Shown here one piece after another: positions 1-6,107 of a stretch of 7,222 nt of DNA. This DNA is from Dehalococcoidia bacterium (GTDB lineage Bacteria > Chloroflexota > Dehalococcoidia > GIF9 > AB-539-J10), in contig PWUO01000159.1 in assembly GCA_003562555.1 (NCBI GenBank), positions 1 through 7,222 of the forward strand, in the 5' to 3' direction. The notes below the pieces were generated by a model. The model did not search any database. It saw nothing but the letters and a program-made list of their open reading frames with translations, and was not told where the DNA came from. The translations under genes and the position numbers were made by a program. The first letter of the stretch is position 1. Each line of letters starts with the position of its first letter.

Positions 1-910
1 CACCGCTGACCGCGTTCGGCCATATGGCGAGCACGGCGTCCTGATCCCGCGCGAAGTCGTGTGTCTCACAGACATCCCCGCACGCGCATATGCCGGGAAC
101 ACTGGTCCGCATGGCCTCGTCCACGAGAATGCCGCGTCTGATCGAAGCGATTCCTTCGGCGAGTTCCGTGCGCGGCGCAACGCCCACAGCGACTATCACC
201 ATCTCACATTGAATTCTCGTCCGGTCATCCAGAGTCACGCTGGAAACCGCTCGCGATCCAGGATGACTTCCGTTTATCGACACTACTCTCCTGCCTGTGA
301 CAACCTCTGCTCCGGCAGTGCGCACGGCATCCTCAACAAGGGAAGAGCCCTGAGCATCGAGCATCGTGCTGAGCAGTCGCGACTGCATCTCTACGATAGT
401 GACGCCAATGTCGCACTTCCGCAGCGCATCGGCGGCACTCAGGCCGATGAACCCTCCGCCTATGACCACTGCGTGGCGCACGGCCGGGAGGCCTCGTGCG
501 ATCATCTGTGCGTCGTCGTATGTGGTGAACGTGTGCACGCCCTTCCTGTTCACACCTTCGAGCGGCGGGACGATCGGAGTACTGCCGGTTGCAAGCAGAA
601 GCTGGTCCCAGTGCGCCAGGGTTCCGTCGTTCAAGGACAGGGTACGGGCGCCGGCATCGATTCGTACCGCACTCGTGTTCAGCCGCAGGTCGATTCCGTG
701 GTTCTCATAGAACTCTTCGGGCACCAGCAGCATCGATTCAATCGTCCTTCCGTCCGCGATGTGCTTGGCGATGAGCGGCCGCGAATATGCGGGATAGCGT
801 TCCTCTGAGAGCAGCAGCAGCGGACTGGACGCGTCCCTCCTGCGAATCTCGCGAGCGGCAGAGAGGCCTCCTGCCGAGCATCCGATGATGATATATCTGT
901 AACTTTTCAC
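1..910 (-). CDS. FAD/NAD(P)-dependent oxidoreductase, partial (C-terminus beyond window)
   Basis: My translation of the minus strand stays open from a GTG at 910-908 to the window edge, giving 303 residues. It is a two-dinucleotide-fold flavoprotein of the rubredoxin-reductase/NirB/CoA-disulfide-reductase type. An N-terminal FAD-binding strand and glycine motif read IIIGCSAGG (residues 7-15). YSRPL follows at 42-46, the conserved LLLATGSTP at 105-112, a second (NAD(P)) glycine motif VVIGGGFIG at 148-156, and the FAD-contacting GICACGDV at 273-280. No CxxC redox disulfide is visible. The start is chosen because GAAGGA lies 9 nt upstream and the FAD motif begins within ten residues. It is the last visible gene of the minus cluster, 26 nt after hisH. 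With the ferredoxin-type and FMN subunits it could pass electrons from NAD(P)H to Fe-S centres. The substrate cannot be read from sequence, and the interface domain is cut off. Confidence 0.9.
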   Translation of the reverse strand, partial: MKSYRYIIIGCSAGGLSAAREIRRRDASSPLLLLSEERYPAYSRPLIAKHIADGRTIESMLLVPEEFYENHGIDLRLNTSAVRIDAGARTLSLNDGTLAHWDQLLLATGSTPIVPPLEGVNRKGVHTFTTYDDAQMIARGLPAVRHAVVIGGGFIGLSAADALRKCDIGVTIVEMQSRLLSTMLDAQGSSLVEDAVRTAGAEVVTGRRVVSINGSHPGSRAVSSVTLDDRTRIQCEMVIVAVGVAPRTELAEGIASIRRGILVDEAMRTSVPGICACGDVCETHDFARDQDAVLAIWPNAVSG

Positions 911-936
911 TGTGTTCCGTCCTTCGATACAGTCGG

Positions 937-1560
937 CTAGACCCTCGCATCCTCAAGGAAATTCGCGTACAAGCGAAGTCCCTGTGCACCGCTCTTCTCG
1001 GGGTGGAACTGTGTCGCAACGATTGAACCGCGTCGTATCACGCTGCAGAACCGGTCGCCGTACTCCGTGGTTGCCTCGACTGCTGAGTCATCTTCCGGTT
1101 TAACCACATAGCTGTGCACGAAGTAGAAGTCCGTATTGTTGGGAATACCTCGAAACAGGGTTGATCCAATCCGGTAGTTCACCTGGTTCCAGCCCATATG
1201 GGGCACCTTGTGGTCAGCAGGCAGGCGGACGACGCGTCCCGGTAAGATCCCAAGGCACTCCTGCCCGTGGCCTTCCTCAGAGTGTTCGAACAACACCTGC
1301 ATGCCCATGCAGACTCCCAGAAACGGGCGCTCCGCTGTGATCCAGTCGGTGACCAGTTTGGAGAGGCCGCGCTGTCGCAGGTTCTCCATGGTATCGGCTG
1401 CTGCACCCACTCCGGGTAGGATCAGCGCACATGCCGTGTCCGACGAGCGAGGGGAGTCGACGACCGTGGCATCGTACTCAAGCGTACGCAACGCAGACAG
1501 GACGCTCCTCAGGTTGCCCGCTCCGTAGTCGACTACCCCTACTGTACGCTTCGTGCTCAC
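937..1560 (-). CDS. hisH: Imidazole glycerol phosphate synthase, glutamine amidotransferase subunit HisH
   Basis: A 207-aa class I (triad) glutamine amidotransferase of normal HisH length. HisH hydrolyses glutamine and channels ammonia to HisF, which makes imidazole glycerol phosphate and AICAR in cytoplasmic histidine synthesis. Visible landmarks: VVDYGAGNLRSV at residues 9-20; the oxyanion strand PGVGA at 49-53; the nucleophile elbow GVCMGMQ with Cys84; KVPHMGWNQV at 118-127, which is characteristic of HisH rather than other class I amidotransferases; and QFHPEKSG with His186 and Glu188 completing the triad. The start is GTG, with GGGAG 4 nt upstream. It sits 13 nt after the 123-aa gene and 26 nt before the flavoprotein gene, so co-transcription is very likely. 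No hisF or other his gene is in the window, which is unusual. A role as glutaminase for the neighbouring glutamate-synthase-type protein is conceivable but unsupported, since the HisH signatures are intact. Confidence 0.95.
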   Translation of the reverse strand: MSTKRTVGVVDYGAGNLRSVLSALRTLEYDATVVDSPRSSDTACALILPGVGAAADTMENLRQRGLSKLVTDWITAERPFLGVCMGMQVLFEHSEEGHGQECLGILPGRVVRLPADHKVPHMGWNQVNYRIGSTLFRGIPNNTDFYFVHSYVVKPEDDSAVEATTEYGDRFCSVIRRGSIVATQFHPEKSGAQGLRLYANFLEDARV

Positions 1561-1573
1561 AATGCTCCCGCCG

Positions 1574-1945
1574 TCAGTTGTTGACGGCCACCTTTACCGT
1601 GTTGGTTCGCGCCACGACCTGCTGCTGACTGCCCGCTTTTACGAATACGTTCATCTGCTCCAGTACTTCGTAGTCGCCGTTCTCCACCGAACTTGAATCC
1701 CAGAGTACACGAAAACCCGACGACCTCTCATCCGAGGCGCCAAGCTGCCGCCAGGTGTTCTCTCCGACCTTCCGTATGAACCACTGGTTCATGATCCGAA
1801 GAATCGGTCCGGAGAGACCCATCGAGTCGAGTTCTCTCCGCAGGAGTCCTTCATCTATTTCCTCCCTGAGTTGAACCCGCCCGGACAGGATTCGCGATGC
1901 ATCCGCCGTTGCGATGAAATGCGGCCCCCAATTCTCATGCTGCAT
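1574..1945 (-). CDS. Unrecognised 123-aa protein with an Ig-like beta-sandwich pattern
   Basis: I do not recognise this as a named family. The start is set by ATG at 1945-1943 with a strong GAAGGAG 7 nt upstream. The open frame continues further upstream, but that part reads as out-of-frame coding of the preceding gene. There is no signal peptide or membrane segment, so it is probably cytoplasmic. Residues 23-60 are charged and may be helical (EEIDEGLLRREL, 28-39). From about residue 54 the pattern is aromatic-x-R...TW..LG (55-69), then F.V.WD (78-83), ENGDYEV (88-94), a hydrophobic strand (98-102), and a closing VVARTNTVKVAVNN (110-123). That succession resembles single bacterial Ig-like domains common in surface proteins (W..IG, F.V.WDT, .dG.Y.l, final V.V.N). 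The resemblance is by eye only. It lies 83 nt after the FMN subunit gene and 13 nt before hisH, so it probably belongs to the same transcript. Confidence 0.82.
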   Translation of the reverse strand: MQHENWGPHFIATADASRILSGRVQLREEIDEGLLRRELDSMGLSGPILRIMNQWFIRKVGENTWRQLGASDERSSGFRVLWDSSSVENGDYEVLEQMNVFVKAGSQQQVVARTNTVKVAVNN

Positions 1946-1952
1946 CTGTCTG

Positions 1953-1959
1953 CTCCTTC
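1953..1959 (-). promoter_or_regulatory. Ribosome binding site deciding the start of the 123-aa gene
   Basis: GAAGGAG on the minus strand is followed by a 7-nt spacer and ATG at 1945-1943. It is the only strong Shine-Dalgarno in this frame, and it separates the true gene from an upstream in-frame extension that overlaps the FMN-protein gene. Confidence 0.8.
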
Positions 1960-1988
1960 GCCTGAACGTCTCCCAAAGATAACGACCT

Positions 1989-2018
1989 CGCGCGGCGCCC
2001 GTGTCGGCGGTCCGCGCG
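1989..2018 (-). other. GC-rich intercistronic hairpin
   Basis: In the 83-nt gap between the FMN-protein stop and the 123-aa gene, arms at 1989-1995 and 2012-2018 pair over 7 bp (CGCGCGG/CCGCGCG). An inner 4-bp stem follows (1996-1999 with 2006-2009) after a 2-nt bulge, around a 6-nt loop. It is almost all G-C. On the transcript it is not followed by a uridine run: the next bases are A, GG, then UCGUUAUCUUUG. I therefore do not call it an intrinsic terminator. An mRNA stability or processing element, or partial attenuation between the first two and last three genes, is plausible. Confidence 0.5.
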
Positions 2019-2028
2019 GATTCCTCTT

Positions 2029-3621
2029 CTAGCTGTCCAGTACTGCGAGCGCCTCCTCGCGGTACGCATCCATAACGTAGGGAATTCGTGTGACCCTGGC
2101 ACATTCCTCGGTAAGGGACATGAGGTCGCTGCGGCTTATCGTGGACAGGTTGAAGTTCCGGTTGCCGGCCATGATCTGCTGCAGGCCGACCTTCAGCTTC
2201 TGCGCGTAGCTGTAGATGCCCAGTGCACCGAGTGGGATGTGCTTCATCTCCTCTGGACCCACCAGTTGTTTCACTTCCTCGTAGCACACGAAGATCTCCT
2301 CAGGGGTGGAGCCGAACTGTGCGATGGTGTTCGGGAGTTTGCCGTCCGTAAGCCATCTCTCGATGTTCTTGCCGACCATGCCGGGTATCATGAGTGCGCG
2401 TCCCATGCAGACCGCTTTGACGAATGGAGCGCCCAGCGCAAGCGCCTTGAACACCCCGTCTTCGCTGCTGAATCCACCTGCGAAGGCAAGGTCAGGCACG
2501 CGCTCACCTCTGGCCGAGAGGCGCTCGCAGAACTCGTAAGCGGCGGAGTGCAGATAGAGGCTCGGAACGCCCCATTCTTCCATCATGCGCCAGGGGCTCA
2601 TACCCGTTCCGCCGGGAGCCCCGTCGATCGTGATGAGGTCGAGATGTGCTTTCGCTCCCCACTTGATCGCCATGGCAAGTTCGCGCAGGCTGTAGGCTCC
2701 CGTCTTCAGGGTGATCCGTGTGAACCCGACGTCCCGCAGTTGCTGGACGGCCTGAAGGAAGCCATGCTCATCAATGAAGCCGAGCCGGCTGTGGCGTTCG
2801 ACTTCCTTGAGGGCGCCACTGTGGAAGGCTGACTGGCTGGTGGGGTCGGACGGGTCGGGTGTCACGATGTAGCCGCGCTGCTGTAGCTGCAGCGCACGTT
2901 CGAGCGAGCCCACCTTGATCTCGCCTCCGATGCACTTGGCACCCTGGCCCCACTTCAATTCGATGCTTTTGAGTCCGTGTTTGCGGTGCACGTATTCCGC
3001 CGCGCCGAGACGCGTGTCTTCCACGTTCATCTGTACGAGTATCTCGCCGTACCCGTCATGGTATCTACGGTAGGTCTCGATACGCCGGTCCATGTCAGGT
3101 GCGCTCTGAACCTTTCCGTTGGTGTCCAGTTCGAGTTCCGGGTCAATTCCGCAAACATTCTCACCGCAGACCAATGTGATGCCGCTGAGTGCAGCCCCCA
3201 CGGCGAAGTGATCCCAATTCTTGCGTGCAATCTCGGTTGAACCGAGTGCGCCTGTGAAGACCGGCAGGCGCATCGGGACCTTTGTATCCCAGCCGTAGCT
3301 CGTCTCCGTGTTTACAGCGGGAAATGTTGCGGTGTCCGAATTGCCGTCTACACCTTCGGGCAGGCCCTTCGCGCCCAGGGCGTAGCCCTGGATATTCAGG
3401 TGTGAGTAGTCGATCGGATAGTCCTTATCGCCTCCCGCGGTGATGTCGCCAAATGGACCTGGGTAGATGAGTTCGCGACCTCGAAAGGCGGCCTTGAATA
3501 CCTCACAGTTGCCTGTACATCCGTCGACACACCGCGAGCACAGACCGCTCATGGGTACCACATCGCGTGATCGGTTCGCCGTTCGAGTCGCGTCGTTTGC
3601 GTTGGGGCGTCTAAGGTTCAC
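2029..3621 (-). CDS. FMN-binding glutamate-synthase-family protein (GltB2/YerD-like)
   Basis: A 530-aa protein matching the FMN/synthase domain of glutamate synthase without the glutaminase and GXGXG domains. The N-terminus has a cysteine motif C28-x2-C31-x3-C35-x3-C39, then RGRELIYPGPFG (48-58). The synthase core shows IELKWGQGAK at 220-229 (canonical E.K.GQGAKPG), LITIDGAPGGTGMSP at 329-343 (phosphate/FMN-binding glycine loop) and AFAGGFSSEDGVFKALALGA (379-398). The start is GTG at 3621, chosen because a near-perfect AAGGAGG lies 7 nt upstream; a longer frame from 3663 lacks this and adds no family sequence. The last region (405-440) lacks the C-x5-C-x4-C type motif that binds the [3Fe-4S] cluster in classical GltB; only Cys405 is there. 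It lies 57 nt after the ferredoxin-type gene, its likely electron donor or acceptor. Family membership is secure. Actual glutamate synthase activity is not shown; other FMN-dependent amination or redox roles are possible. Confidence 0.92.
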   Translation of the reverse strand: MNLRRPNANDATRTANRSRDVVPMSGLCSRCVDGCTGNCEVFKAAFRGRELIYPGPFGDITAGGDKDYPIDYSHLNIQGYALGAKGLPEGVDGNSDTATFPAVNTETSYGWDTKVPMRLPVFTGALGSTEIARKNWDHFAVGAALSGITLVCGENVCGIDPELELDTNGKVQSAPDMDRRIETYRRYHDGYGEILVQMNVEDTRLGAAEYVHRKHGLKSIELKWGQGAKCIGGEIKVGSLERALQLQQRGYIVTPDPSDPTSQSAFHSGALKEVERHSRLGFIDEHGFLQAVQQLRDVGFTRITLKTGAYSLRELAMAIKWGAKAHLDLITIDGAPGGTGMSPWRMMEEWGVPSLYLHSAAYEFCERLSARGERVPDLAFAGGFSSEDGVFKALALGAPFVKAVCMGRALMIPGMVGKNIERWLTDGKLPNTIAQFGSTPEEIFVCYEEVKQLVGPEEMKHIPLGALGIYSYAQKLKVGLQQIMAGNRNFNLSTISRSDLMSLTEECARVTRIPYVMDAYREEALAVLDS

Positions 3622-3627
3622 TACATA

Positions 3628-3635
3628 CCCTCCTT
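3628..3635 (-). promoter_or_regulatory. Strong ribosome binding site fixing a GTG start
   Basis: AAGGAGGG on the minus strand is followed by TATGTA and GTG (3621-3619). The ATG inside the spacer is followed at once by TAG, so it cannot start a gene. This site therefore fixes the GTG start of the FMN-binding glutamate-synthase-family protein. Confidence 0.85.
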
Positions 3636-3678
3636 GCGTGTTGCAACTTCGACAGCACTGCACCGGACGTGCTGGCTG

Positions 3679-4146
3679 TCACCGGGCACCTGAGCCGGCG
3701 GGCACCCGGGTTTCATCGACTGCGACCAGTGCTCCGTTCGGGCAGGCACTGACACAGCGCGGAACATCAACGTCGAGGCAGCCTTCGCACTTGACAACCT
3801 TGGTGGTTGCCTCGTCCTTTCGTATCGCACCGAAGGGGCATACCAGCATGCAGGTGCCGCAGCCAATGCACTTTTCTGAGTCTACGAGCACGAGCCCGGA
3901 ATCCTCATCGCGGTACATTGCCCCGGTAAGGCAGGCATCGATGCATGCTGCATGCGCGCAGTGGCGGCACCTAATGGACAGGCACCGTATTCCGTTCTGT
4001 TCCACCCGGATTCCTCCGGCAGGAGGGGCGACGCGCTTCTTCAATGCTTTCAGAGGATCGTCATTGCCGGCATGGTGTGCCTCGCAGTAGACGCGGCACA
4101 ACCCGCATCCGATACAGAGCTCCTCTCGAACAAGTACCCGTTTCAT
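3679..4146 (-). CDS. Four-cluster [4Fe-4S] ferredoxin-type electron-transfer subunit
   Basis: A 155-aa polyferredoxin of the HycB/CooF/NrfC/PhsB class, an electron wire between redox partners. Four cysteine groups are visible: C11-x2-C14-x2-C17-x3-C21; C60-x2-C63-x4-C68-x3-C72; C93-x2-C96-x2-C99-x3-C103 followed by P; and C120-x2-C123-x7-C131-x3-C135 followed by P. That is enough for four [4Fe-4S] clusters; one extra cysteine is at 55. There is no Tat or Sec signal and no membrane segment, so it is cytoplasmic, unlike NrfC/PhsB periplasmic relatives. The start is ATG at 4146 with a GGGGTGG-type site 5-11 nt upstream. An in-frame ATG at 4215 would add 23 residues unlike the family and would lie upstream of the inferred transcription start. 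It is first in the minus cluster, so it probably links the flavoprotein encoded last with the FMN protein encoded next. Confidence 0.93.
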   Translation of the reverse strand: MKRVLVREELCIGCGLCRVYCEAHHAGNDDPLKALKKRVAPPAGGIRVEQNGIRCLSIRCRHCAHAACIDACLTGAMYRDEDSGLVLVDSEKCIGCGTCMLVCPFGAIRKDEATTKVVKCEGCLDVDVPRCVSACPNGALVAVDETRVPAGSGAR

Positions 4147-4205
4147 ATGAGCCACCCCATGTGGTCGGTGTGCTGACGCGGTGGACGGCCACCGCTTGCC
4201 GTAGT

Positions 4206-4234
4206 ACATTAGCACTGGAGAGCCTGCTTGTCAA
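4206..4234 (-). promoter_or_regulatory. Sigma-70-type promoter for the minus-strand redox cluster
   Basis: On the minus strand, TTGACA (4234-4229, perfect -35) is followed by a 17-nt spacer and TAATGT (4211-4206). The -10 matches the consensus at only three of six positions, but TGC lies directly upstream, making an extended -10. Transcription would start near 4199, giving a leader of about 53 nt before the ferredoxin-type gene. Confidence 0.65.
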
Positions 4235-4298
4235 GCGTAGGATGCTAAGTGAATGATAGCCGCACATCACTTCTTCCAGTTCGGAGATCGGTCTTGCA

Positions 4299-4327
4299 AC
4301 GGCAATGAGCTGGCACCGCATTGCCGT
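4299..4327. promoter_or_regulatory. 9-bp inverted repeat between divergent promoters, candidate operator
   Basis: ACGGCAATG (4299-4307) and CATTGCCGT (4319-4327) are perfect inverted arms separated by 11 nt. The dyad centre at 4313 is about 97 bp upstream of the inferred pyrG start and about 114 bp upstream of the inferred start of the minus cluster. No gene reads into it and no T-run follows, so a terminator is unlikely. A dimeric regulator site is the best guess. Confidence 0.45.
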
Positions 4328-4374
4328 CTAAAGGCGCCCATGTGGTATACGTGGCGGCAATTTCCGGGGATTCG

Positions 4375-4403
4375 TTGACAGCACGGGAATCGCTTTCTAT
4401 AAT
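4375..4403 (+). promoter_or_regulatory. Perfect-consensus sigma-70 promoter for pyrG
   Basis: TTGACA (4375-4380), a 17-nt spacer, and TATAAT (4398-4403) match the sigma-70 consensus at every position with optimal spacing. Initiation near 4410 gives a leader of only about 20 nt. No G-run suited to the reiterative-transcription control known for Gram-positive pyrG is visible at the start site. Confidence 0.9.
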
Positions 4404-4429
4404 GCCAATGACGGTTCGTTGCCGCAGGT

Positions 4430-6058
4430 ATGGCTAAACACATTTTCGTCACGGGGGGCGTTGTCAGTTCTGTTGGCAAGGGCATAACCGTCGCCTCGAT
4501 TGGCACACTTCTCAAAGCGCGTGGCGTAAACGTTGCCGTGCAGAAGCTCGACCCGTATCTCAATGTCGACCCGGGTACGATGTCCCCATATCAGCATGGC
4601 GAAGTCTATGTGACCGAGGATGGTGCCGAGACGGATCTCGATCTTGGCCACTATGAGCGGTTCATCGGTGTGGATCTCTCCGTCGATGCGAATGCGACGT
4701 CCGGACGGGTTTACCGCTCGGTAATCGATAAGGAGCGCGAGGGACAGTTTCTTGGGGGTACGATCCAGGTTGTCCCCCACGTCACTGATGAGATCAAGCA
4801 GCTCATCCGCAGTTGCGCGCAGCGTCTGAATGCTGATGTGCTGATCACTGAGATAGGCGGTACCGTCGGTGACATCGAAGGTCAGCCGTTCATTGAGGCG
4901 ATTCGACAGATTCGCAAAGACGTTGGGCGCGAGAACGTCTTGTACGTGCATGTGACGTATCTGCCGCATCTCGCGTCTACCGGAGAGTTGAAGACGAAGC
5001 CCACTCAGCACAGCGTGCGGGAACTCCGCAGCATGGGAATTCAACCCGATATCATCGTGTGCAGGAGCGATCTTCCGATGTCGGACGACCTTCGTGCAAA
5101 GATTGCGCTCTTCTGTGATGTGCCTTGTGAAGCGGTGATACCGCTGCCTACGGTAGAGAGCATCTACGAGGTTCCTCTCGTCCTCGCTGAGGCTGGTGCT
5201 GGACGTCTGATTGGAAAGTCACTCGGACTCCCGGAGAGGGACGGCGACCTGACTGTCTGGAAGGACCTGGTGTCCCGGCTCCGCGGAGCTGAGGAGACGG
5301 TGTCTATCGCACTGGTGGGAAAGTACGTGGAGCTTGAGGACACGTACCTCTCGGTGCGCGAGGCGTTGAAGCATGCGGCGCTGTTTCACAACAGGAGACT
5401 CGAGCTCTTCTGGGTGCAGTCCGACCAACTCACCCCGGATAATGTCGAGACCAGACTTGCTGCCGCTCAGGGGATTGTCGTGCCCGGTGGTTTTGGGATG
5501 CGGGGTATCGAGGGTATGATCCTCGCGGCACGTTACGCGAGGGAGAATGGCATTCCCTACTTCGGGCTGTGTCTCGGAATGCAGGTGCTGGTGATTGAGC
5601 TCGCTCGCGCGATGTTGCGTACCGAGTGTGTGAATTCTACGGAGTTCGATCCACAGATAGAGCACCCGGTCATCGATCTGCTGCCGGAACAGCGCAGCGT
5701 CGATCGCATGGGCGGCACTATGCGCCTGGGCAGCTATCCGTGCCGGCTGACTCCGGATTCACGAGCTTCGTGTGCGTATGGCGAGGATCTCGTCCAAGAA
5801 CGGCACCGGCATCGATTCGAGTTCAACAATGACTATCGCGAGTTGCTGCGTGCGCACGGGTTGGTGTTCAGTGGGCTGTCTGAGGATGGCAGCCTTGTGG
5901 AGATAGCCGAGATCGCAGCCCATCCGTGGATGCTCGGCTGTCAGTTTCACCCTGAGTTCAAGTCTAGGCCCGATCGTCCGCACCCGCTCTTCCGCGATTT
6001 CGTTGGTGCAGCTGTGAAGACCGTGCCTCCAGGCAGCCAGGCGCAGCTTCCCCTGTAG
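4430..6058 (+). CDS. pyrG: CTP synthase (glutamine-hydrolysing)
   Basis: A 542-aa, full-length CTP synthase (E. coli 545 aa), the final step of pyrimidine nucleotide synthesis: UTP + ATP + glutamine to CTP in the cytoplasm. The N-terminal amidoligase domain (about 1-270) carries the P-loop SSVGKG (13-18), DPYLNVDPGTMSPYQHGEV (41-59), DGAETDLDLGHYERF (64-78) with Mg-binding Asp71, EIGGTVGDIE (141-150) and KTKPTQH (188-194). The C-terminal class I amidotransferase domain (about 290-535) has the GGFG oxyanion loop (353-356), nucleophile Cys381 in GLCLGMQ, and His507/Glu509 in QFHPEF. All catalytic residues are present. The ATG start matches the usual MxKxIFVTGG beginning. A recognisable Shine-Dalgarno is lacking: only CAGG, one base before ATG, and ACGG further up. 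It is transcribed from its own consensus promoter, divergently from the redox cluster. Confidence 0.98.
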   Translation: MAKHIFVTGGVVSSVGKGITVASIGTLLKARGVNVAVQKLDPYLNVDPGTMSPYQHGEVYVTEDGAETDLDLGHYERFIGVDLSVDANATSGRVYRSVIDKEREGQFLGGTIQVVPHVTDEIKQLIRSCAQRLNADVLITEIGGTVGDIEGQPFIEAIRQIRKDVGRENVLYVHVTYLPHLASTGELKTKPTQHSVRELRSMGIQPDIIVCRSDLPMSDDLRAKIALFCDVPCEAVIPLPTVESIYEVPLVLAEAGAGRLIGKSLGLPERDGDLTVWKDLVSRLRGAEETVSIALVGKYVELEDTYLSVREALKHAALFHNRRLELFWVQSDQLTPDNVETRLAAAQGIVVPGGFGMRGIEGMILAARYARENGIPYFGLCLGMQVLVIELARAMLRTECVNSTEFDPQIEHPVIDLLPEQRSVDRMGGTMRLGSYPCRLTPDSRASCAYGEDLVQERHRHRFEFNNDYRELLRAHGLVFSGLSEDGSLVEIAEIAAHPWMLGCQFHPEFKSRPDRPHPLFRDFVGAAVKTVPPGSQAQLPL

Positions 6059-6059
6059 C

Positions 6060-6089
6060 TTGACTGGGACGACTTCCGCAGAATACACT
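6060..6089 (+). promoter_or_regulatory. Promoter for tRNA-Glu, adjoining the pyrG stop
   Basis: TTGACT (6060-6065, five of six) is followed by an 18-nt spacer and TACACT (6084-6089, four of six). Initiation near 6096 would leave about a 12-nt 5' leader before the tRNA, for RNase P to remove. The -35 begins one base after the pyrG stop codon, so no terminator fits between them and read-through from pyrG is possible. Confidence 0.6.
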
Positions 6090-6107
6090 TTGGACGGTTT
6101 GTTCGGT

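Larger units (their letters stand above)
4196..4424. repeat. Five copies of hexamer CGGCAA/TTGCCG in the divergent intergenic region
   Basis: The hexamer occurs at 4196-4201 (minus), 4300-4305 (plus), 4321-4326 (minus), 4355-4360 (plus) and 4419-4424 (minus). Three copies extend to the heptamer CGGCAAT (4300-4306, 4320-4326, 4355-4361). The outermost copies lie near the inferred start points of the two divergent transcripts. The same hexamer also occurs now and then in the coding regions here, for example near 2162 and 3341, so the enrichment needs a genome-wide background test. A transcription-factor binding cluster is possible. Confidence 0.4.

Noticed and set aside
59..808. Plus-strand open frame of 249 codons
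   Set aside because: It is antisense to the flavoprotein gene, which shows clear FAD and NAD(P) motifs; this frame has no recognisable motif and low-complexity His/Arg/Ser-rich composition.
1946..2287. Upstream in-frame extension of the 123-aa protein to 237 aa, overlapping the FMN gene
   Set aside because: The extension is Arg/Gly-rich out-of-frame translation of the FMN gene and of the hairpin spacer; the GAAGGAG-ATG at 1945 is decisive.
2239..2832. Plus-strand open frame of 197 codons
   Set aside because: It lies wholly opposite conserved synthase-core motifs of the FMN protein, with no domain, RBS or promoter of its own.
3622..3663. N-terminal extension of the FMN protein containing three cysteines (MQCCRSC...)
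   Set aside because: The strong AAGGAGG and GTG at 3621 lie inside it, so it is the leader and RBS read as codons; the extra cysteines are not protein.
4147..4215. 23-residue extension of the ferredoxin-type subunit
   Set aside because: It has no family similarity, and its start codon at 4215 would be upstream of the inferred transcription start near 4199.
3340..4330. 11-mer ATTGCCGTCTA shared by 3340-3350 (inside the FMN gene) and 4320-4330 (intergenic)
   Set aside because: A single short match, one copy being in conserved coding sequence; most likely chance.
4397..5044. Minus-strand open frame of 215 codons
   Set aside because: Antisense to the invariant N-terminal part of CTP synthase; a shadow of its codon use.
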